A stretch of DNA of 64,000 nt. It comes from Methyloceanibacter sp. wino2 (lineage in GTDB: Bacteria; Pseudomonadota; Alphaproteobacteria; Rhizobiales; Methyloligellaceae). The notes beneath the pieces were generated by a model, which saw nothing but the letters and a program-made list of their open reading frames with translations, ran no database searches and was not told where the DNA came from. A program made the translations under genes and the position numbers. Location of the stretch: NCBI RefSeq assembly GCF_003071365.1, contig NZ_CP028960.1, positions 2,710,501 through 2,774,500 of the forward strand, written 5' to 3'. Positions 24,209-32,357 of this stretch are shown piece by piece (the stretch's first letter is position 1; the number at the start of each line of letters is the position of its first letter).

Positions 24209-24784
24209 ATGGTGCATGTGTTGACGGCGGTGCCCGCCGCCGAGCCCATCAGCCTGGCCGAGGCCAAGGCGCATCTGCGCGTCGATACGGACGACGAGGA
24301 CACGCTAATCTCCTCGCTCATCGTCGCGGCGCGGATGCTCGTCGAGCGCTCGCTGGGTCTCGCGCTGATCACGCAAGAGTGGTCGCACTTCCTGGATGCG
24401 GTGCCGCAGCGTGGTTGCGTGGCCCTGCCACTCGGGCCGGTGCAGTCGGTGGGCGCGGTGAGGCTGCATGACGGCGACGGCGGCACGTCCACGGTCGATG
24501 CGGGAAGTTACGATATCGACGTACTGTCCGATCCTGCCCGCGTCGTGCTGACCGCATTGGTGCCGTCGGCGGGTTTGCGGCCCTTCAACGGGTTCGAGAT
24601 CGCGTTCGTTGCCGGCTTCGGCGATGCGGCCGCGGATGTCCCGCAGCCGATCCGCCAGGCGCTTCTCCTGCTGGTGGCCCATTGGTTTGAGCGGCGCGAG
24701 CCGGTGGAGCTCGGCTCCGGTCCGCAGGGCGTCCCGGCCATCGCGGCGGGGCTGTTGCAACCCTATCGCCGGGTGCGGTTGTGA
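24209..24784 (+). CDS. GTA head-tail connector protein (gp6-like, g6)
   Basis: A 191-residue phage connector. It starts with PISLAEAKAHLRVDTDDEDTLISSLI, the classical gp6-like head-tail connector block, and ends with VPQPIRQALLLLVAHWFERRE. The ATG 24209 has AAGGAC upstream. Its stop overlaps the next start (GTGA), beginning a coupled chain of three head-tail genes. Confidence 0.88.
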   Translation: MVHVLTAVPAAEPISLAEAKAHLRVDTDDEDTLISSLIVAARMLVERSLGLALITQEWSHFLDAVPQRGCVALPLGPVQSVGAVRLHDGDGGTSTVDAGSYDIDVLSDPARVVLTALVPSAGLRPFNGFEIAFVAGFGDAAADVPQPIRQALLLLVAHWFERREPVELGSGPQGVPAIAAGLLQPYRRVRL

Positions 24785-25104
24785 CGGCCGCGGGTGATCT
24801 GCGCCACCGTTTGACGCTGCAGGAGGTGCAGCGTGTCAGCGACGGGGCAGGCGGCGCGACGACGAGTTGGGCCGACGTGGCCCATGTGTGGGCGCAAGCG
24901 ACGCCGGTCGGCGGGTCCGAGGGGGTCGAAGCCGGGCGGCTCGCGGGCAAGCGCGCCTACGAGGTCATGCTGCGCTACCGGGACGGCGTCCGTCCGGCCA
25001 TGCGCTTTGTCTTCGGCACACGTGTTTTCGAGATCCTGACCGCTGTAGACGTCGGCGAGCGCCGCTGCTGGCTGCGCTGTCTGTGCGAGGAGCGCGACCT
25101 GTGA
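24781..25104 (+). CDS. GTA head-tail adaptor protein (g7 type)
   Basis: A 107-residue phage head closure protein from GTG 24781. Family pattern: GDLRHRLTLQEVQRVSDGAGG, WADVAHVWAQATPV, YEVMLRYRDGVRPAMRFVFGTRVFEI. It plugs the neck between connector ring and tail. It overlaps both neighbours by four bases. Confidence 0.87.
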   Translation: MTAAGDLRHRLTLQEVQRVSDGAGGATTSWADVAHVWAQATPVGGSEGVEAGRLAGKRAYEVMLRYRDGVRPAMRFVFGTRVFEILTAVDVGERRCWLRCLCEERDL

Positions 25105-25451
25105 TCGCGGCGAGTGTCAAAGGCCTCGAAGCCCTGCGCCGGCGCTTGGCGGCGAGGGGGCTCGAGCGAGAGGTTCGCAAGACCCTGGCCGGCCAGGCGG
25201 AGGCTATTCGAGCCGAGGCGGCGCGAGGCGCCCCCGGCAGTCTCGGCGGAACCCTCGAGACGCTCGACGAGAGCGCCGGCGACCGGCCGCTCTTCGCCAT
25301 CGGGACGCGGCACAGGGCCGCGCGGTTCCTGGAATTCGGGACGCGGAAAATGCGCGCAAGGCCTTTTCTTTGGCCGGTTTTCCGCGCGCGTTTACCCCGC
25401 GTTAAGCAAGAACTCACAAATACTCTACGGGCGCGTTGGGCCAAGCACTGA
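25101..25451 (+). CDS. GTA HK97 gp10-like minor tail/neck protein
   Basis: A 116-residue protein from GTG 25101, coupled to the preceding gene. It reads KGLEALRRRLAARGLEREVRK near the start and FLEFGTRKMRARPFLWPVF near the end, the typical HK97 gp10 pattern (GT-KMAARPFL). This places it at the neck-tail junction. The frame looks intact. Confidence 0.8.
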   Translation: MIAASVKGLEALRRRLAARGLEREVRKTLAGQAEAIRAEAARGAPGSLGGTLETLDESAGDRPLFAIGTRHRAARFLEFGTRKMRARPFLWPVFRARLPRVKQELTNTLRARWAKH

Positions 25452-25515
25452 GGCATTCCATTGCATTCGGCGCCGGCGTCCCTAAATGCCCGTCAACGTT
25501 TTGGTGGAGGACAGC

Positions 25516-25938
25516 ATGGCAGCCGCGAGTTGGGCTCTCCAACGCAGCATTTATCAGACCCTTTCCAGCGCGACCGCTCTGACGGACCGGCTCGGCGGAG
25601 ACCGGATTTACAGCAAGGCGCCGCAGGGTCAGGCGCTGCCCTACATCACGCTCGGTCAGACGGTGACCCTGGACTGGAGCACCGGCACCGAACCCGGCAC
25701 CGAGCACGATCTGACACTCCATGTCTGGACCCGCGCGGACAGCGCCGAAGAGGTCCAAGAGATCATGGAGGCGGTGAGGGCGCTCCTGCACGATCAGCCG
25801 CTCAGCCTCGACGATCACTATCTGGTCAATCTGCGCCACGAGTTCGCCGAGGCGCGGATCGATCCGGACGGCGAGACCATGCACGGCATCGTGCGCTACC
25901 GCGCCGTGACGGAGCCGCAGCAGCAGGCCGCCGCGTAG
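25516..25938 (+). CDS. GTA tail completion protein (DUF3168)
   Basis: A 140-residue DUF3168 protein, GTA g8 position. It begins ASWALQRSIYQTLSSATALTDRLGG with IYSKAPQGQALPYITLGQ, then LHVWTRADSAEEVQEIMEAVRALLHD. I chose ATG 25516, five bases after GGAGG. Normally the major tail protein follows directly. Here a hairpin and a TerB-like gene come first. Confidence 0.85.
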   Translation: MAAASWALQRSIYQTLSSATALTDRLGGDRIYSKAPQGQALPYITLGQTVTLDWSTGTEPGTEHDLTLHVWTRADSAEEVQEIMEAVRALLHDQPLSLDDHYLVNLRHEFAEARIDPDGETMHGIVRYRAVTEPQQQAAA

Positions 25939-25962
25939 ACTTCACAATCACATGAATTCCGA

Positions 25963-25987
25963 AATGGCCGGGCTTGTCCCGGCCATT
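25963..25987 (+). terminator. Perfect 10-bp hairpin, terminator-like
   Basis: AATGGCCGGG, five-base loop, CCCGGCCATT, followed by GTTGTTTATTA. The same arms with another five-base loop occur at 63927-63951. It probably ends the head-tail gene unit. Confidence 0.65.
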
Positions 25988-26065
25988 GTTGTTTATTAGG
26001 GGTGTGCGGGAACGGAATGCGCCCCCGGAGGGGGCCGGAAAAGGATCTGGCCGGAAGGGATTTGT

Positions 26066-26530
26066 ATGTCGCTTTGGACCAAGCTGGTGAATTTCGTCGA
26101 AGGGGTCGACGAGGAGACGCAACTCAAGGATCTCCACGAGGAGGAGCTGCGCATCGCCTCGGCCGCGCTGCTGATCAACGCCGGCAGTATCGACGGCAAG
26201 TTCGACAGCAACGAGAAGCAGAAGGTGAAGGCGCTGCTCCAGCGGCGCTTCGACCTCAAGCCCGACGAGCTGAAGCAACTGTTCCAAGAGGCGAGTGCGG
26301 AAGAGCGCGACGCGGTGGATCTCTATCGTTTCACCAAGGTGCTGTGCCGCGAGCTCGATCAAGATGGCCGCAAGCGCATCGTCGAGATGCTGTGGGAAGT
26401 GGTCATGGCCGACGGTGTCGTGGACGAGTTCGAATCCAATCTCGTCTGGCGCGTCGCCGAGCTGATCGGCGTCTCCACCCGTGACCGCGTGGTCCTGCGC
26501 AAGATGGTCGAGGCGCGCATAGCGGGCTGA
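26066..26530 (+). CDS. TerB-like family protein
   Basis: A 154-residue acidic helical protein of the TerB (tellurite resistance/DjlA N-terminal) fold. The paired repeats RIASAALLINAGSIDGKFDSNEKQ and RIVEMLWEVVMADGVVDEFESN contain the acidic D-G-x-x-D/E pattern typical of that fold, which may bind metal. Similar genes are common as single loci in Hyphomicrobiales. Here it lies between GTA g8 and the broken g9, with a hairpin on either side, so it looks like an insertion. Function unknown. Confidence 0.75.
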   Translation: MSLWTKLVNFVEGVDEETQLKDLHEEELRIASAALLINAGSIDGKFDSNEKQKVKALLQRRFDLKPDELKQLFQEASAEERDAVDLYRFTKVLCRELDQDGRKRIVEMLWEVVMADGVVDEFESNLVWRVAELIGVSTRDRVVLRKMVEARIAG

Positions 26531-26577
26531 TAGGGCGAGCTAGCGCGGAGCACCACCAACTGCACGAAGCTTTTCAA

Positions 26578-26604
26578 GAGCGGTCCTTCGGGGCCGCTCT
26601 TTTT
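26578..26604 (+). terminator. Rho-independent terminator after TerB-like gene
   Basis: GAGCGGTC, loop, GGCCGCTC followed by TTTTT. It lies 47 bases after the TerB stop and 25 bases before the broken major tail gene, so it would cut off transcription into that remnant. Confidence 0.85.
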
Positions 26605-26629
26605 GTTTGTCTCAACACGAGGAACGACC

Positions 26630-26906
26630 ATGACGGCGCAGAAGGGCAAGGACCTCTTATTGAAAGTGGACTCGGACGGCGGCGGCACGTTCGTCACCGT
26701 GGGCGGCTTGCGGGCGCGATCGCTCGCCTTCAATGCCGCTGGTCTTCCCCACGGCCGTCTACTCGGTCACGGTGTCCGCCCGCGTGGCGGACCGTCTCGC
26801 GGTGCCCGTCTCGGTGACGAATGCGGGCTTCACGATTGAGACGACCATCGCGAGTACCGGCGCGGCGTCCGGGCTCGGCGGTTACTGGATGGCGATGGGA
26901 AGTTAG
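26630..26906 (+). pseudogene. Broken GTA major tail protein fused to a tail-fibre 3' end
   Basis: From ATG 26630 the frame reads MTAQKGKDLLLKVDSDGGG up to LRARSLAFNA, the first 36 or so residues of the TP901-1-type major tail protein (GTA g9). At about 26738 this similarity stops. The following DNA makes sense only in another frame, reading LVFPTAVYSVTVSARVADRL, then NAGFTIETTIAS and a final GGYWMAMGS before TAG at 26904. That is the C-terminal pattern of phage/GTA tail-fibre proteins. The rest of g9 and all genes from tape measure to fibre are absent, which indicates one deletion joining the two ends. Confidence 0.75.
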
Positions 26907-26940
26907 CGCCGGTCCTCGCATGGATCGGCGGAGAGGTACG

Positions 26941-27243
26941 GTGACGGAGATGACCCCAGCAGACAGCAGCTCTCATTGGACGCTGGACCGGCGCGTTCCC
27001 GTGGCGCTCATCCTGTCCATCGTGCTCCAGTCCGCCGGGCTGTTCATGTGGGTCGGCGCGCTGACGAGCCGCGTCTCCGAGCTGGAGACGAAGGCTGTCC
27101 GGTCCATCGATGCCGGCGATCGGGTCATCAGTCTCGAAGCCGAGATGCGCGAGGTGCGCCGCATCCTCCAGCGCATCGAAGCCAAGTTGGATCAGCGCCC
27201 CTCCAAGTCCGCTCTTCGTCCCGCTCCATCGCGGCCCTTCTGA
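26941..27243 (+). CDS. Small membrane protein with coiled coil, GTA 3' end
   Basis: A 100-residue protein from GTG 26941 (GAGAGG upstream; ATG 26950 possible). It has one transmembrane helix (VALILSIVLQSAGLFMWVGAL), then a heptad-like coiled coil (SRVSELETKAV and ISLEAEMREVRRILQRIEAKL) and a basic Pro-rich tail. Such one-helix coiled-coil proteins sit at the 3' end of phage and GTA clusters next to holin-like genes. The exact role is unknown. Confidence 0.6.
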   Translation: MTEMTPADSSSHWTLDRRVPVALILSIVLQSAGLFMWVGALTSRVSELETKAVRSIDAGDRVISLEAEMREVRRILQRIEAKLDQRPSKSALRPAPSRPF

Positions 27244-27334
27244 TCGCCGTTTCCGTATCGGCTCTGGTCCGCGCGTTCGCGCACCCCTGTTTCAACAGAT
27301 CCAAACGCCACCCACTGACAAAAGGAGACCACAC

Positions 27335-27586
27335 ATGACCACTTTCGCTTGGCTGCTGATGGGCGGTTTCGCCAAAGGCTACCGCACGCAGATTCTGGGG
27401 ATCACGGCTGCTCTCTCGGCCGTAGGGCTCTGGGCCGTCGGAGATCTGACCTTGGCCCAGCTTCTCAGCGAGATTCCGGTGATTCTGGGCGGCTTGGGGC
27501 TTGCGGCGCTCGGTGCCAAGGTGGACGATGCTACCGCGAAGAGCGCGCCGCACCCGGACGATCGCGAAACCCGCGGGCCGGCCTAG
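27335..27586 (+). CDS. Small holin-like membrane protein
   Basis: An 83-residue protein with one or two hydrophobic helices (TQILGITAALSAVGLWAVGDL and IPVILGGLGLAALGAK) and a charged tail. ATG 27335 follows a strong AAAGGAG. Position at the end of the GTA-like cluster suggests a holin-like or lysis accessory role, by inference only. It is the last gene of the cluster. Confidence 0.55.
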   Translation: MTTFAWLLMGGFAKGYRTQILGITAALSAVGLWAVGDLTLAQLLSEIPVILGGLGLAALGAKVDDATAKSAPHPDDRETRGPA

Positions 27587-27655
27587 GCAGCGTTCAGGCG
27601 CCGTTCATGGGCACTGCCATAGGGTGGCGTCCATGATGAGAACTGTGGGGCTGAC

Positions 27656-27955
27656 ATGACCTGTCATGGGTTCAAAATGGTCGCGGCCATTGGCATTGCC
27701 GCGTTCGCCAGCGTGGCGGCAGTGGCGCCGGCCTATGCGGGATGCATGCCGTTGGGCTCGGCCGGCGGGCTGATTTCGAAGAACGGGCTGATCCCGGGAA
27801 AAGCTGCGGTGAACAAGGCCCAGGCCAAGGGCGGCGGCAAAGTGATCAAGATTGTGCTTTGCCAGAACGGAAACAGTTTTGTCTATCGGGCCACCGTCCT
27901 CAGCAACAAGGGTGACGTCAAGAACGTCACGGTGAATGCCAAGACGGGGCAGTAG
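27656..27955 (+). CDS. Secreted PepSY-like protein
   Basis: A 99-residue protein with a signal peptide (AAIGIAAFASVAAVAPAYAG). The mature part ends KVIKIVLCQNGNSFVYRATVLSNKGDVKNVTVNAKTGQ, a PepSY-like half-domain. Small periplasmic PepSY proteins often neighbour PhoPQ-type two-component systems, and the next two genes are such a pair. A start at ATG 27677 is also possible. Confidence 0.6.
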   Translation: MTCHGFKMVAAIGIAAFASVAAVAPAYAGCMPLGSAGGLISKNGLIPGKAAVNKAQAKGGGKVIKIVLCQNGNSFVYRATVLSNKGDVKNVTVNAKTGQ

Positions 27956-28062
27956 CGCTTTCGTCCGAATGGCAGGGATGCAGCCGTTCCAAGAATCGCC
28001 ACGACTCGGATGCACACGTTACTGACATTGCTGCAACGAAGACGCCAAGGGAGGGCAGTTCT

Positions 28063-28734
28063 TTGAGGCTACTCGTCGTCGAGGACGATCCAGATCTGAA
28101 CCGGCAGCTTGCCACCGCGCTTGGCGAGGCAGGCTACGCGGTCGATACCGCTTTCGATGGCGAGGAAGGTCATTTCCTCGGTGACACGGAGCCTTACGAC
28201 GCCGTCGTCCTGGACATTGGCCTGCCGAAGAAGGACGGGCTTTCCGTGCTCGAAGAATGGCGGCGCGACGACCGCAAGATGCCGGTGCTCATCCTGACCG
28301 CCCGCGAACGCTGGAGCGACAAGGTCGCAGGCATGGATGCGGGCGCCGACGACTATGTCGCCAAACCCTTCCACATGGAGGAGGTGCTGGCGCGCTTGCG
28401 GGCTCTCCTGCGCCGCTCGGCGGGACATGCCAGCAACGATCTCACCTGCGGACCGCTCGTTCTCGATACGAAAGCGGCACGCGTCACGGTCGATGGGCAA
28501 GCCATCAAACTCACCTCGCACGAATATCGCGTGCTGCACTATCTGATGATGCAGCGCGACCGGGTCGTGTCCCGAACCGAACTGGTCGAGCATCTGTATG
28601 AGCAGGACTTCGACCGGGATTCGAACACCGTCGAAGTGTTCATCGGACGCTTGCGCAAGAAGCTGCCCGTGGATCTGATCAAGACCGTGCGCGGCCTCGG
28701 CTATCGTCTCACGGACAATCCCGACGGGGCCTAG
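28063..28734 (+). CDS. OmpR/PhoP-type response regulator
   Basis: A 223-residue regulator from TTG 28063 (AAGGGAGGGCAG upstream). The receiver domain has the acidic pocket in VVEDDPDLN, phospho-acceptor Asp in DAVVLDIGLPKKDG and Lys in DDYVAKPFHMEE. The C-terminal winged helix contains LTSHEYRVLHYLMMQRDRVVSRTELVEHLYEQ and VFIGRLRKKLPVDLIKTVRGLGYRL. It resembles PhoP-like regulators. The partner kinase follows after four bases. Confidence 0.92.
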   Translation: MRLLVVEDDPDLNRQLATALGEAGYAVDTAFDGEEGHFLGDTEPYDAVVLDIGLPKKDGLSVLEEWRRDDRKMPVLILTARERWSDKVAGMDAGADDYVAKPFHMEEVLARLRALLRRSAGHASNDLTCGPLVLDTKAARVTVDGQAIKLTSHEYRVLHYLMMQRDRVVSRTELVEHLYEQDFDRDSNTVEVFIGRLRKKLPVDLIKTVRGLGYRLTDNPDGA

Positions 28735-28738
28735 CCCG

Positions 28739-30103
28739 ATGGGGCCGAAATCACTCGCCTTCCGACTGTTCGTCTCCGCCGCGGCATGGGTGCTCGTGGT
28801 GATTCCGATCGCCGCGATATTGCTGACGTCGCTCTACCGCCAGAGCATCGAACGCAATTTCGACGCGCGGCTCAACGTCTACATGACGAGCCTGATCGCG
28901 GCGAGCACGGCCGAAGGCGGCGATACGCCGGAATCGCCCGAGAGTCTCGGCGCCCCGATTTTCGATATTCCATTCTCCGGTTGGTACTGGCAGATCAAGG
29001 CTTTGGACGGTGGACAAGAACGTCCGCTGTTCGTGTCCGGCTCGCTCCTCGATCAAGAGCTGGACCTCCCGAGCAAGGACGACGTCCCTGCGGACGAGAC
29101 GTTGACCCGGCGCAGCTATGTGACCGGTCCGGACGACGAGAACCTGCGCATCGAGGAGCGGGAGATCAGGCCGGGCCACGACGGTGACACGGCCTATTCC
29201 TACGCCGTCGGCGGTAATGCGGCGGAGATCGACGACGATCTCGCCCAATTCACGACGATGCTGGTGCTGGCGTTGGTCATTCTCGGCGTGGGCCTCACCG
29301 TCGCGACCTTCTTCCAGGTCCGGTTCGGGCTTCTGCCCTTACGCGCGATCCGCCACGACCTGGCGGCCATCCGCTCGGGCGACGCGGAGAAGCTGGAGGG
29401 GGAACTTCCCGACGAGATCCAGCCCCTGCAGACCGAACTCAACGCCCTCATTCAGTCCAATCGCGACGTGGTGGAGCGGGCCAGAACCCATGTGGGCAAC
29501 CTGGCTCATGCGTTGAAGACGCCGCTCAGCGTCATCAGCAACGAAGCCCGCGCCCATGACGGGGCGCTCTCCGGCAAGGTCATCGAGCAGGCCGAACTCA
29601 TGCGGACCCAGATCACGCACCATCTCGACCGGGCGCGGGTGGCCGCCCGTTCCGGGGTCGTCGGCGGTGTGACCGAGGTCGAGCCGACGCTGATGGCTTT
29701 GAAACGAGCGCTGGACCGCATCTATGGGGAGAAGGGGATTTCCCTGACCGTCTCCATCGATCCCGGCCTCAAATTCCAAGGCGAAAAGCAGGATTTCGAG
29801 GAAATGACCGGCAATCTGATCGACAATGCCTGCAAATGGGCCAAGCGCTCGGTGACCGTCACGGCAAGGCGTTTGAGCGAGGACACACTTTCCGTCATGG
29901 TCGACGACGACGGGCCCGGTCTCACGCGGGCCGAGCGCGAGAAGGCCGTACAACGGGGTCAGCGCCTCGATGAGAGCAAGCCGGGGTCGGGTCTTGGCCT
30001 GTCCATCGTCGCGGATTTGGCCCATCTCTACAAAGGGCACTTCACGCTGGAGGATGCGCGCGACGGCGGGCTCAGCGCGAGGCTAACTCTTCCAGCGGCT
30101 TAA
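28739..30103 (+). CDS. PhoQ-like sensor histidine kinase
   Basis: A 454-residue kinase with helices at about 7-30 and 170-192 that flank a periplasmic sensor domain, then HAMP. The HisKA segment reads HVGNLAHALKTPLSVISNEA with the phospho-acceptor His in the LAHALKTP motif, and the ATPase domain has GNLIDNACKWAK, DDDGPGLT and GSGLGLSIVADLA. The acidic periplasmic domain would fit cation sensing, as in PhoQ. It is paired with the regulator immediately upstream. Confidence 0.9.
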   Translation: MGPKSLAFRLFVSAAAWVLVVIPIAAILLTSLYRQSIERNFDARLNVYMTSLIAASTAEGGDTPESPESLGAPIFDIPFSGWYWQIKALDGGQERPLFVSGSLLDQELDLPSKDDVPADETLTRRSYVTGPDDENLRIEEREIRPGHDGDTAYSYAVGGNAAEIDDDLAQFTTMLVLALVILGVGLTVATFFQVRFGLLPLRAIRHDLAAIRSGDAEKLEGELPDEIQPLQTELNALIQSNRDVVERARTHVGNLAHALKTPLSVISNEARAHDGALSGKVIEQAELMRTQITHHLDRARVAARSGVVGGVTEVEPTLMALKRALDRIYGEKGISLTVSIDPGLKFQGEKQDFEEMTGNLIDNACKWAKRSVTVTARRLSEDTLSVMVDDDGPGLTRAEREKAVQRGQRLDESKPGSGLGLSIVADLAHLYKGHFTLEDARDGGLSARLTLPAA

Positions 30104-30235
30104 GTTTTTTGTCCGACAGACGGGCAACCTAATTTGGCCCGATTTTCTATTCTTAACACTCCGATGAGAGGTTACACTTATGTATCAGCCTCTCGCAGGG
30201 GGACGGTCAGGTCCTTCTGAGCTGGGGAAGGACCG

Positions 30236-30607
30236 ATGAGATCCATTCTTGCAATTGCCTTGTTGCCGCTTGGGCTTGCTGCCTGCGGAACCGGAGGAAA
30301 TCTTGGCACCGACGCTCTTTGGGGCTCGATGACGGGTAATTCCGGTCCGGGGCTCGATCAGCAGGACCAGCAGCTCGCCGCGGAAGCGCAGCAAAAGGCT
30401 TTGGAATTCGGTCAAGCCGGTCAAGCGACGTCGTGGAGCAACCCGGCCAACCAGCACAACGGGCAGATCGTGCCCGGTACGCCCTACAAGAAGGGCAGTT
30501 CCTTCTGCCGGCCGTTCACCCACACCATGTTCATCAACGGTGCGCCTCAGACCACCAACGGGACGGCCTGCCGGCAGCCCGACGGGCGCTGGAACCAGGT
30601 GGGCTAG
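30236..30607 (+). CDS. Outer-membrane surface lipoprotein-like protein
   Basis: A 123-residue lipoprotein. The signal peptide LAIALLPLGLAAC ends in a lipobox. The C-terminal part QIVPGTPYKKGSSFCRPFTHTMFINGAPQTTNGTACRQPDGRW is the pattern of the RT0821/Lpp0805 surface protein family (related to the 17 kDa antigen group), with a conserved Cys pair. It likely faces the periplasm or outer surface. Function is unknown. Confidence 0.8.
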   Translation: MRSILAIALLPLGLAACGTGGNLGTDALWGSMTGNSGPGLDQQDQQLAAEAQQKALEFGQAGQATSWSNPANQHNGQIVPGTPYKKGSSFCRPFTHTMFINGAPQTTNGTACRQPDGRWNQVG

Positions 30608-30726
30608 GCCTGCCGGCGAAACATTGCCGCGATTTCATCTTTCTGCAGCGCCTTCGCCTTGCTCTGGCAAGCACCCTTGTCCTATGCCTAGCGACCGTTT
30701 GAATTCTGAAGGTTAGGGACCTGTTC

Positions 30727-31878
30727 GTGCTGCTTTGGGTCATCCTGGCGGCTCTCACCGCCGTCGTCTTGTCCTTCTTGCTGTACCCGCTTGTCGGCGG
30801 ACGCGAGGACGTGGACGAGCGCGACGCGTTCGATGCCGCGGTCTATCGGGATCAGCTCGATGAGATCGAGGCGGATCGCGCGCGCGGGCTGATCGGCGAG
30901 GCGGAGGCCGAGGCCGCGCGGCTGGAAGTCGCCCGCCGGTTGCTCGCGGCCGACGAAAAAGCTGCGGATGCCGCCGAAGCGCAATCGCGCAATGCCTTGC
31001 CGCGCGCAGCCCTTATCGTAGTCGCCGCCTGCCTGCCGCTGGCGGTGCTGGGCGCCTATCTCTTCTACGGTTCACCGCGCCTGCCGGACCAGCCTTTGAC
31101 CGCGCGGCTCACCGATCCCGCCAAGGAAAAAGACGTCGGTGTTCTCGTCGCCCGCGTCGAAGCGCGTCTGCGTGCGCATCCGGAGGAGGGCGCGGGGTGG
31201 GATGCGATCGCGCCGATCTATCTCGGCGGCCAGCGCTATGCGGATGCCGCCGAGGCCTATCGTCAGGCCATCCGCATCTTGGGACCGTCGGCGAAACGTC
31301 TTTCGGGTCTTGGACAAGCGCTTGTCCTCGAGCAGAAGGGGCTCGTCACCGAGCCCGCGCGCCTTGCCCTCGATGAGGCGGTGAAGCGCGACGCAACCCT
31401 GGTCGAGCCGCGCATTCTCCTCGCGATCGCAAAGGAGCAGGACGGCAATTTCGAAGGCGCGCTTGCGGATTGGCAGGGCCTGCTGGAGGTCAGAAAAGAC
31501 GATGCGCGCTGGACGTCCATGATCGAGGACCGGATCGCGCGCGCGCAAGCCCGACTGTCCGGTGAGGCGCCTGTCGCCGAGGCCAAGCCTGTACCACAGC
31601 CGGGACCGTCGGCGGCCGATATCGCCGCCGCGCAGAGCATGAGCCCCGACGAGCGCCAAGCCATGGTCGATCAGATGGTCACGCGGCTCGCGGCGCGGCT
31701 CGAGGAGAACGGAGACGATTTGCCCGGCTGGCTCCGTCTGGTGCGGGCGTATACGGTCCTCGGGAGAAGCGATGATGCGAAGGAAGCCTTGGCCCGGGCC
31801 AAGAAACAGTTCGCGGGCAATGAGCAAGCGATCGAGAAACTCGACACGCTCGCAGCGGATCTAGGATTGACGTCATGA
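30727..31878 (+). CDS. ccmI: Cytochrome c biogenesis protein CcmI
   Basis: A 383-residue protein, first gene of ccmI-ccmE-ccmF-ccmH. Two transmembrane helices (about 4-22 and 92-115) flank a cytoplasmic loop with [33 protein letters not shown], the CcmI signature. The periplasmic C-terminus has TPR-like repeats ([26 protein letters not shown]) that bind apocytochrome c. GTG 30727 start. Stop and next ATG overlap (ATGA). Confidence 0.93.
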   Translation: MLLWVILAALTAVVLSFLLYPLVGGREDVDERDAFDAAVYRDQLDEIEADRARGLIGEAEAEAARLEVARRLLAADEKAADAAEAQSRNALPRAALIVVAACLPLAVLGAYLFYGSPRLPDQPLTARLTDPAKEKDVGVLVARVEARLRAHPEEGAGWDAIAPIYLGGQRYADAAEAYRQAIRILGPSAKRLSGLGQALVLEQKGLVTEPARLALDEAVKRDATLVEPRILLAIAKEQDGNFEGALADWQGLLEVRKDDARWTSMIEDRIARAQARLSGEAPVAEAKPVPQPGPSAADIAAAQSMSPDERQAMVDQMVTRLAARLEENGDDLPGWLRLVRAYTVLGRSDDAKEALARAKKQFAGNEQAIEKLDTLAADLGLTS

Positions 31879-32357
31879 CGCGGAAACAGCGCAGAGGTGT
31901 TTTGATCGGAACGTGCCTTGTGGTCCTGGGTGTGGCCGTGGGGCTCGTGCTGTACGCCATGCGGGACTCGATCGTTTTCTTCTACAGCCCGAGTGACATC
32001 ACGAAGATGGAGATCGGACCGGGCCAGCGCATCCGGCTCGGCGGACTCGTGGAAACCGGGAGCGTGAAACGGGACCAGGGCACGACGGTCCATTTCTCCG
32101 TGACGGACGGCGCCAAGGTCATGCCCGTGACCTATACCGGCGTGCTGCCGGACCTGTTTCGCGAAGGCCAGGGTGTCGTGACCGAAGGCTGGGTTCAGCC
32201 GGATGGAACCTTCAAGGCCGACAACGTGCTCGCCAAGCATGACGAGAACTACATGCCGCCCGAGGTCGCCGCGAAGCTGAAAGAACAAGGTGTCTGGCGG
32301 GAGGGCGATGCCGGCGCTGCCAATGGGACCGGCAGTGGGAAGGTGACGACGCAATGA
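31875..32357 (+). CDS. ccmE: Haem chaperone CcmE
   Basis: A 160-residue periplasmic haem chaperone with an N-terminal anchor helix. The OB-fold body has [12 protein letters not shown] and the covalent haem-binding His in [11 protein letters not shown], followed by the usual PPEV. It takes haem from CcmC/D and passes it to CcmF/H. Overlaps on both sides show a tight operon. Confidence 0.95.
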   Translation: MTRKQRRGVLIGTCLVVLGVAVGLVLYAMRDSIVFFYSPSDITKMEIGPGQRIRLGGLVETGSVKRDQGTTVHFSVTDGAKVMPVTYTGVLPDLFREGQGVVTEGWVQPDGTFKADNVLAKHDENYMPPEVAAKLKEQGVWREGDAGAANGTGSGKVTTQ

